Shown one piece after another: positions 59,470 through 64,000 of a stretch of 64,000 nt of DNA; the stretch's first letter is position 1; each line of letters begins with the position of its first letter. The translations under genes and the position numbers were made by a program. Location: positions 12,982,501-13,046,500 of the forward strand of contig JAUCBN010000025.1 in assembly GCA_035048815.1 (NCBI GenBank), read 5' to 3'. The notes beneath the pieces were generated by a model. That model saw nothing but the letters and a program-made list of their open reading frames with translations. It was not told the origin of the DNA and ran no database searches. Origin of the DNA: Abelmoschus esculentus. Taxonomy: Eukaryota; Streptophyta; Magnoliopsida; Malvales; Malvaceae.

Positions 59470-61120
59470 TCGTCTGATTATTATTTTTCATGTAGTTTTT
59501 TCCATGAAGAATTGTATATCTCGACAAAATTATGATTTATCCTTTATTATATATTTCATTTAATTTAATATTTACTCCCTTTATTATATATTTCATCTAA
59601 TTTAATATTTACTCCCTGTATTTTAGTCCCATGTATTTAGTTTCTCTTATTCTTATTGTATATCCAAATTGTTAATTAGCTTCGTCGTAACTTTTTCAAA
59701 TTACTATTTTAATATTTTACTTTAATTTATTCTCTATACTTTATTTTTTTAATTATTTGAGTTCTTTTATTTTTTATATATTAAAAAATATATTTAATTC
59801 ATCAATTGATTTTTAAGTTATATTTTTTATAAAAAATTATGTCTCGTTAAAATTTTTCTAAATCTATGACATTTTCATCATGCAACAATATATTTAGATA
59901 TCATTTGGAGGTTGAATATATAGAATGAAATCAGAACAATTCCCTTAGACTATTTCAATAAAGCGGTTTAAAATTGTATTATCAAAACGATAAACAAGAT
60001 TGAATTTAACCTCATTGTTATTTGCCTAATTCATGAATAAATGACAAAATAATCGGTCTATCAACTTATAATTGTAATCTATTTATCAAATATTCGATTT
60101 AAGCATAATATGTCTAAACCTTAATTCTCAAGTCAAAGACATTTCAATATAAATACTCTAAAGTTTTACATTTTACACCGAGTACAATCCAAAAGATTTA
60201 GAGAAACCCATATATCAATCCCTATATGATCTCAAATTAAATTCTTGATTATACTTTTTTTTAATTAAGTTTTAGAACTATAACATATAAGATTTTGACC
60301 ACTTGTATAAACTTAAGTATTCAATATAATATTAGAAATCTAATTTTTAAAAAAGAATACCACATGGATAATTAGATAAAATTTATTTTTGATGAATCAA
60401 ACACTATAATCTTACCTTTTTATTAATAACCAAATAAACCCAACAATACAATGTAATATTCTCACAAATATATCAAAGATATGATAATATTTATTTTAAA
60501 AAATTCAAATTCAAACAATTTTATTTATAATACGTATTTTATCAAAGGGTTAAAAAATTTGAACAAATACGGAGAAGTTACTTTTATAGTTGAAAAATAT
60601 GTATAGATATTTTCCTCTTTGGACCTACGAATTTTAATTTATTTCAATTTTGGCCCCTTAATTTTAGTTTAGTTTGATTTTGCCCCCTATTTCTATCGTT
60701 GCTTATACTTTGTCCCCCCTTGACCAAATACCCTGGCGTATGTCCCTATAATCACCTATCTGTAAAGAAACAGATATTCAGAGATGGAATTTGCCTCATA
60801 TATTTGACTTAAACAAAGTCATCAGGATTTTAGTTTTCTAGGATAATGAATATATTAGAAACAGGTTGAAATCAGGCAAACATTTCTTGAAAGAACCACC
60901 CACTAGAAAGATGAAACAAAGCGAGCATTTATTTATATGCTAAAAGCATGCATCAAAGATTGTTGGGTTTGGCTGTAAAATCTGATGCAAAACAAACAAC
61001 CGAAACCAGCAGCAATTACAGTCAAAATATCACATATCCACAGTGTTTTGGTGATTATCTAAACTGAAAAATCCACCACAAAAACGTAGAAATTGATTGC
61101 ATTCTTCAATGGGGATCGAT
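59470..61120. other. AT-rich spacer
   Basis: No gene recognised. Two tandem copies of a 37-bp unit (CCTTTATTATATATTTCAT...) lie at 59541-59614. Confidence 0.4.
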
Positions 61121-61917
61121 TCAGTCGTTGTCGACATCGGCCATTTCTAAAGTGTCGGAGTAAACCGTATATTCTCCATCCCAGAACAGCAAACAATTCC
61201 TGCATCGGTCATGTTCATAATCATTCAGAAACCAGTCTCTTGTTTTTCTACCTTTAAGCCGCAAGGGGAAATAAATGTTACCTAAACAGCAACACAGTTT
61301 CCTCGTCCCCTTGATCCTCCGACATCTGAAACACAGCCAATGCAACATCTGTCATATATCAATCCATATGAATGTTGTGAAAATGCAAGAAAACAGCTTA
61401 CAATTCTATCCCCAATCTGTTGGTTGCATTGGTTGCAAAACACACTCAACACCGGCAGACCCCTGTAATCCCTACGGTTCTCTGGATTGTCGAACCACAC
61501 ATTCACACTGCCAGGAAGATTAAATCATATTCAGTGATTCCAACTTTATATTTACAGAATGCAAATCAGACATTTCTTACGTTTGATGGGCTCTGCAAAT
61601 CACCCTCTTTGGTGCCTTGAAAAAGAAAACAAAGAAATAGTTTTCAAGTTTCAACAAATATGTTCTTGCAAAGAATTCAAAATCCAAAACTGAAGTTCGG
61701 TCTGTAAAAGATTCAATATACAAAGAAGAGTTGATAGACATACACGGACAATCGGGTTTGGATAGTTCCTGGGTCCTGGGAGTGGGGCATCGAGGATGTG
61801 GTTGCTGCAACACATGCATGAGTAGAAACGACGATTCCTAATCCTTGGAAATCGAACTGTGTCAGGAAGGTAACACGGCCTATTGGAATAATGGCTTGTT
61901 TCAGCTGATGAGTCCAT
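61121..61917 (-). CDS. Small zinc-binding-like protein, two CxxC pairs
   Basis: Predicted exons on the minus strand: 61917-61744 (58 codons, start MDSSAETSHY, GTATGT donor), 61615-61581 (35 nt, APKRVICRAHQ) and 61507-61402 (35 codons, VNVWFDNPENRRDYRG... ending CNQCNQQIGDRI, GTAAGC donor), all joining in frame. The last exon has two candidate acceptors. One at 61348 runs in frame to a TGA at 61121 (about 180 residues total, Cys-rich). One at 61325 gives an acidic end (MSEDQGDEETVLLFR) and a stop at 61278 (120 residues). Cys pairs CMCC (about residues 34-37) and CNQC could bind one zinc. The spacing and the R-YRGLPV-SVFC..C...G pattern recall Yippee/CULT-type folds, but this is a guess. A TATATAT at 61991-61997 supports starting at 61917 rather than the in-frame ATG at 61971. 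Confidence 0.5.
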
Positions 61918-61990
61918 GAAACAACGTCTGATTTCTTTATTTTCTCGGATCGATGAAGCTTCTTGGAACAAGAAATGAAATGGAGAGCGG

Positions 61991-61997
61991 ATATATA
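61991..61997 (-). promoter_or_regulatory. Probable TATA box of the CxxC-protein gene
   Basis: TATATAT on the minus strand, about 75 bp upstream of the ATG at 61917. This spacing places transcription start between the two candidate ATGs. Confidence 0.4.
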
Positions 61998-62679
61998 GCT
62001 TCTTATTCCCTTGTAACGGTTTTTGGGAGCGGCGCCAATTTTTATATGAAAAAGGATTCTTGATCGTGTGTGCTCAGCCTCAAGTAGAACTTGCAAACTA
62101 GATTCCTGACTCGAAATCAATCCGAACACAATAATCCGAATTTTTTTAGAAACTCGGAATGAATCAAACTGCATCGAAATCAACCCAAATTTTAATTGAA
62201 TCAAAAATAGATCAAAACCGATTTTTAAATGAGTCGAATGGACTCGAATTAATTTTCAATTGAATTGATTTTATCCAAACTGAAATCAACCTGAACCGAA
62301 AACAACCTAAAATAAAGAAAATATATTAAATTAAATAAAAAAGGAGATATGAACTGTCGCATAACTCACAAAAAAATCAAATATTCAGGCTATATAATAA
62401 TATTTGTAGGTTGGAAAAATCTAACTTGACTTGGAAAGCCGATTAAAATAGATTTATCTCTTATTAACTCATTATTGACCCACCCCTAAAACAATCTACT
62501 TGATATTAATTGAATTAAAAATCAACCAATCCGACTCAATACTCTATTTATAGCAAGAAAAGTTAAAGGGAGCTTGACCATTCCATATTTTTATACCTTT
62601 CTATCGGTACTTAACATTTAAGATATTTTCTATATATTGTTTCATATATAGATTTATTTATAGCATAAAGTATATAGTT
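61998..62679. other. Spacer upstream of the CxxC-protein gene
   Basis: No further gene recognised. Several AATC.AACC/GAATT-type words occur but no clear repeat structure. Confidence 0.35.
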
Positions 62680-63110
62680 ATGGTAATTATGAGGGAGTCG
62701 CCATTGATCTTATTATTATTTTTATTTTTTAGATACGATTAGAATATTAAAAAAATTTGGTTATTTTAATAAATTTTTATTTTTATTAAAACAATGAGTT
62801 TCGAGTCTATAAAACCAGAAAAATAGGACAAAATTATATCAAAAGTTAGTCCCACCACGTGTCCATGGGACCAACCAATAAAAATTACCCACCTCATCAA
62901 TTTTTCTATGTCATATTTTTTTTCCAAGTGAATCTTCACTTGAAAAATTAAAAAATAATGAGGTGAGTAGTTTTTAGTGGTTGGTTCCATTGATGACGTG
63001 ATGGAACTGACCCATAGTATAATTTCTTGAAAAATAGGTTAGAGATTCAGTTACGTGTGAAAAATGGTGAACACTCTTATAACACCCAAAAATCGATACA
63101 TAATCAATTA
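62680..63110 (+). repeat. Old LTR-like repeat family E, split by a MITE
   Basis: GGGAGTCGCCATTGATCTT (near 62694), TATTAAAACAATGAG, then after the MITE GTGAACACTCTTATAACACCCAAAAA: the same series as at 9547-9740. Confidence 0.5.
62828..63028. mobile_element. Second copy of the Mutator-type MITE
   Basis: 201 bp, the same length and sequence plan as 17600-17800 (AGTCCCACCACGTGTCCATG ... GACCCATAGTATAATTTC). GAAAAATAGG flanks it at 62818-62827 and 63029-63038, a 10-bp TSD. Confidence 0.85.
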
Positions 63111-64000
63111 GAAAATATTTTAATGACGGAAATTTTGAATTAAAATTTAATTGTTACATTAAAACTTGATTTATAAAATAGATTTTAACGGTAAATAGAT
63201 AATATTAGTAAACATTATGATATAAATAATAATAATAATAATAGATAATAGCGTAAAATAAATAATAATAATAATAATAATGGTAATAAAAATGTTAATA
63301 ACAATAATTATAGTTATAAAAATAATAAGTAAATAATAATAATAAAAATAATAAAATATTTATTTAAAAATATCATAGATAATAATAAATAAAAAATAAG
63401 TAACAAAAATGAGACAAAACAAAAATTAAAGTGTAATGTTACGAAAAACGGTGACTATAATAGAGGGAAATTAAAATTGAGAAGAGAAATAGTAAGGATA
63501 CAGGAATTGAGGGACTGAAAACACGATTATTTCCTTTGTTGAAAAATGCGCAGATCCGGGTCTCGGGTGAATCGTTTCGCGAGTCATAAAACCAAAATGA
63601 TGTCGTTTGGGGCTATATAAACAAGCACTAAAACGATATCATTTTGGGAAGTCCATATAAGGTCATTTTATTTCAAAAAAGTTTATATACATCAAATATT
63701 TTTAGAAAAAGTTCTAATATGTTCTCCTTTATCTCCACTCTCCCTCTATCAACTGAGACCTACGCCACTTGCCATCGTGGGTTATTGTTCACTGGCCGCG
63801 ACGGTCTTCGTCCACGGTGTTCCAATGGTGCAGAGTTCAATTCTTTACGAAGTGTTTTGACGTGTTGAACACAAATACAATATCGAATTTTCGTAAAAAT
63901 TACTGTATGGGTGTAGATCTAAGAACGAAAGTAAAGTTTTAATTTTTTTACCTTTCGAATTCCTTCTTTTCTTCTCTTTTATTTTTGGTTGATATTTTAG
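63111..64000. other. AT-rich spacer with AAT microsatellite
   Basis: 63220-63370 is rich in (AAT)n/(ATA)n. A 74-codon open frame at 63644-63868 (+) matches nothing known and has no other gene-like support. Confidence 0.4.

Noticed and set aside
61248..61281. A 34-base intron that would join MSEDQ...LLFR to the downstream frame
   Set aside because: It is in frame, but far shorter than plant introns can normally be.
63644..63868. A 74-codon open frame near the window end
   Set aside because: No homology, splice context or promoter-like signal supports it.

Overview
This is nuclear DNA from a flowering plant, almost certainly a dicot. The evidence is AT-rich intergenic DNA, genes with GT/AG introns, a plant NF-YB factor, and layered plant transposons (Tekay-type and Athila-type Ty3/gypsy, Ty1/copia, CACTA, LINE, SINE, a Mutator-type MITE). 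The CACTA subterminal motif around AGCGGCGTTT suggests a Malvaceae-like genome such as cotton, but that is a weak guess. Four host loci are visible; everything else is transposon-derived or unrecognised AT-rich spacer.

Layout. 1-4811: decayed copia RT/RNase H (minus strand), then two gypsy LTR pieces facing each other, the second holding a tandem array of small hairpins. 5624-6092: broken gene for a small two-pass membrane protein. 8151-9199: likely LTR with a primer-binding site. 11298-11482: tRNA-derived SINE with an 11-bp target-site duplication (TSD). 11577-14619: solo gypsy LTR (family B). 16754-17377 (minus): intact NF-YB gene, with a copy of its 3' flank at about 15200-15365 and a Mutator-type MITE at 17600-17800 in its upstream region. 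18095-21663: complete young non-autonomous gypsy element (family F) with gag and protease but no reverse transcriptase.

23718-52449 is one CACTA transposon (3-bp TSD AAG) enlarged about tenfold by nesting. A family-B gypsy element sits in it (23852-49553, TSD AAAAC). That element's 5' LTR is split by an Athila-like element (27235-36938) fused to a rearranged Tekay-type family-A array (36939-47024). A family-A solo LTR (29032-31216, TSD GGGAG) sits inside the Athila-like element.

55628-57015: three-exon short-chain dehydrogenase/reductase gene whose catalytic motifs are altered. 57190-59469: divergent family-A-like LTR. About 61121-61917 (minus): multi-exon gene for a small protein with two CxxC pairs. 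62680-63110: old LTR-like repeat carrying a second copy of the MITE. The host genes are unrelated to each other and form no operon or pathway. Repeat boundaries come from TG...CA ends, primer-binding sites and TSDs read by eye.
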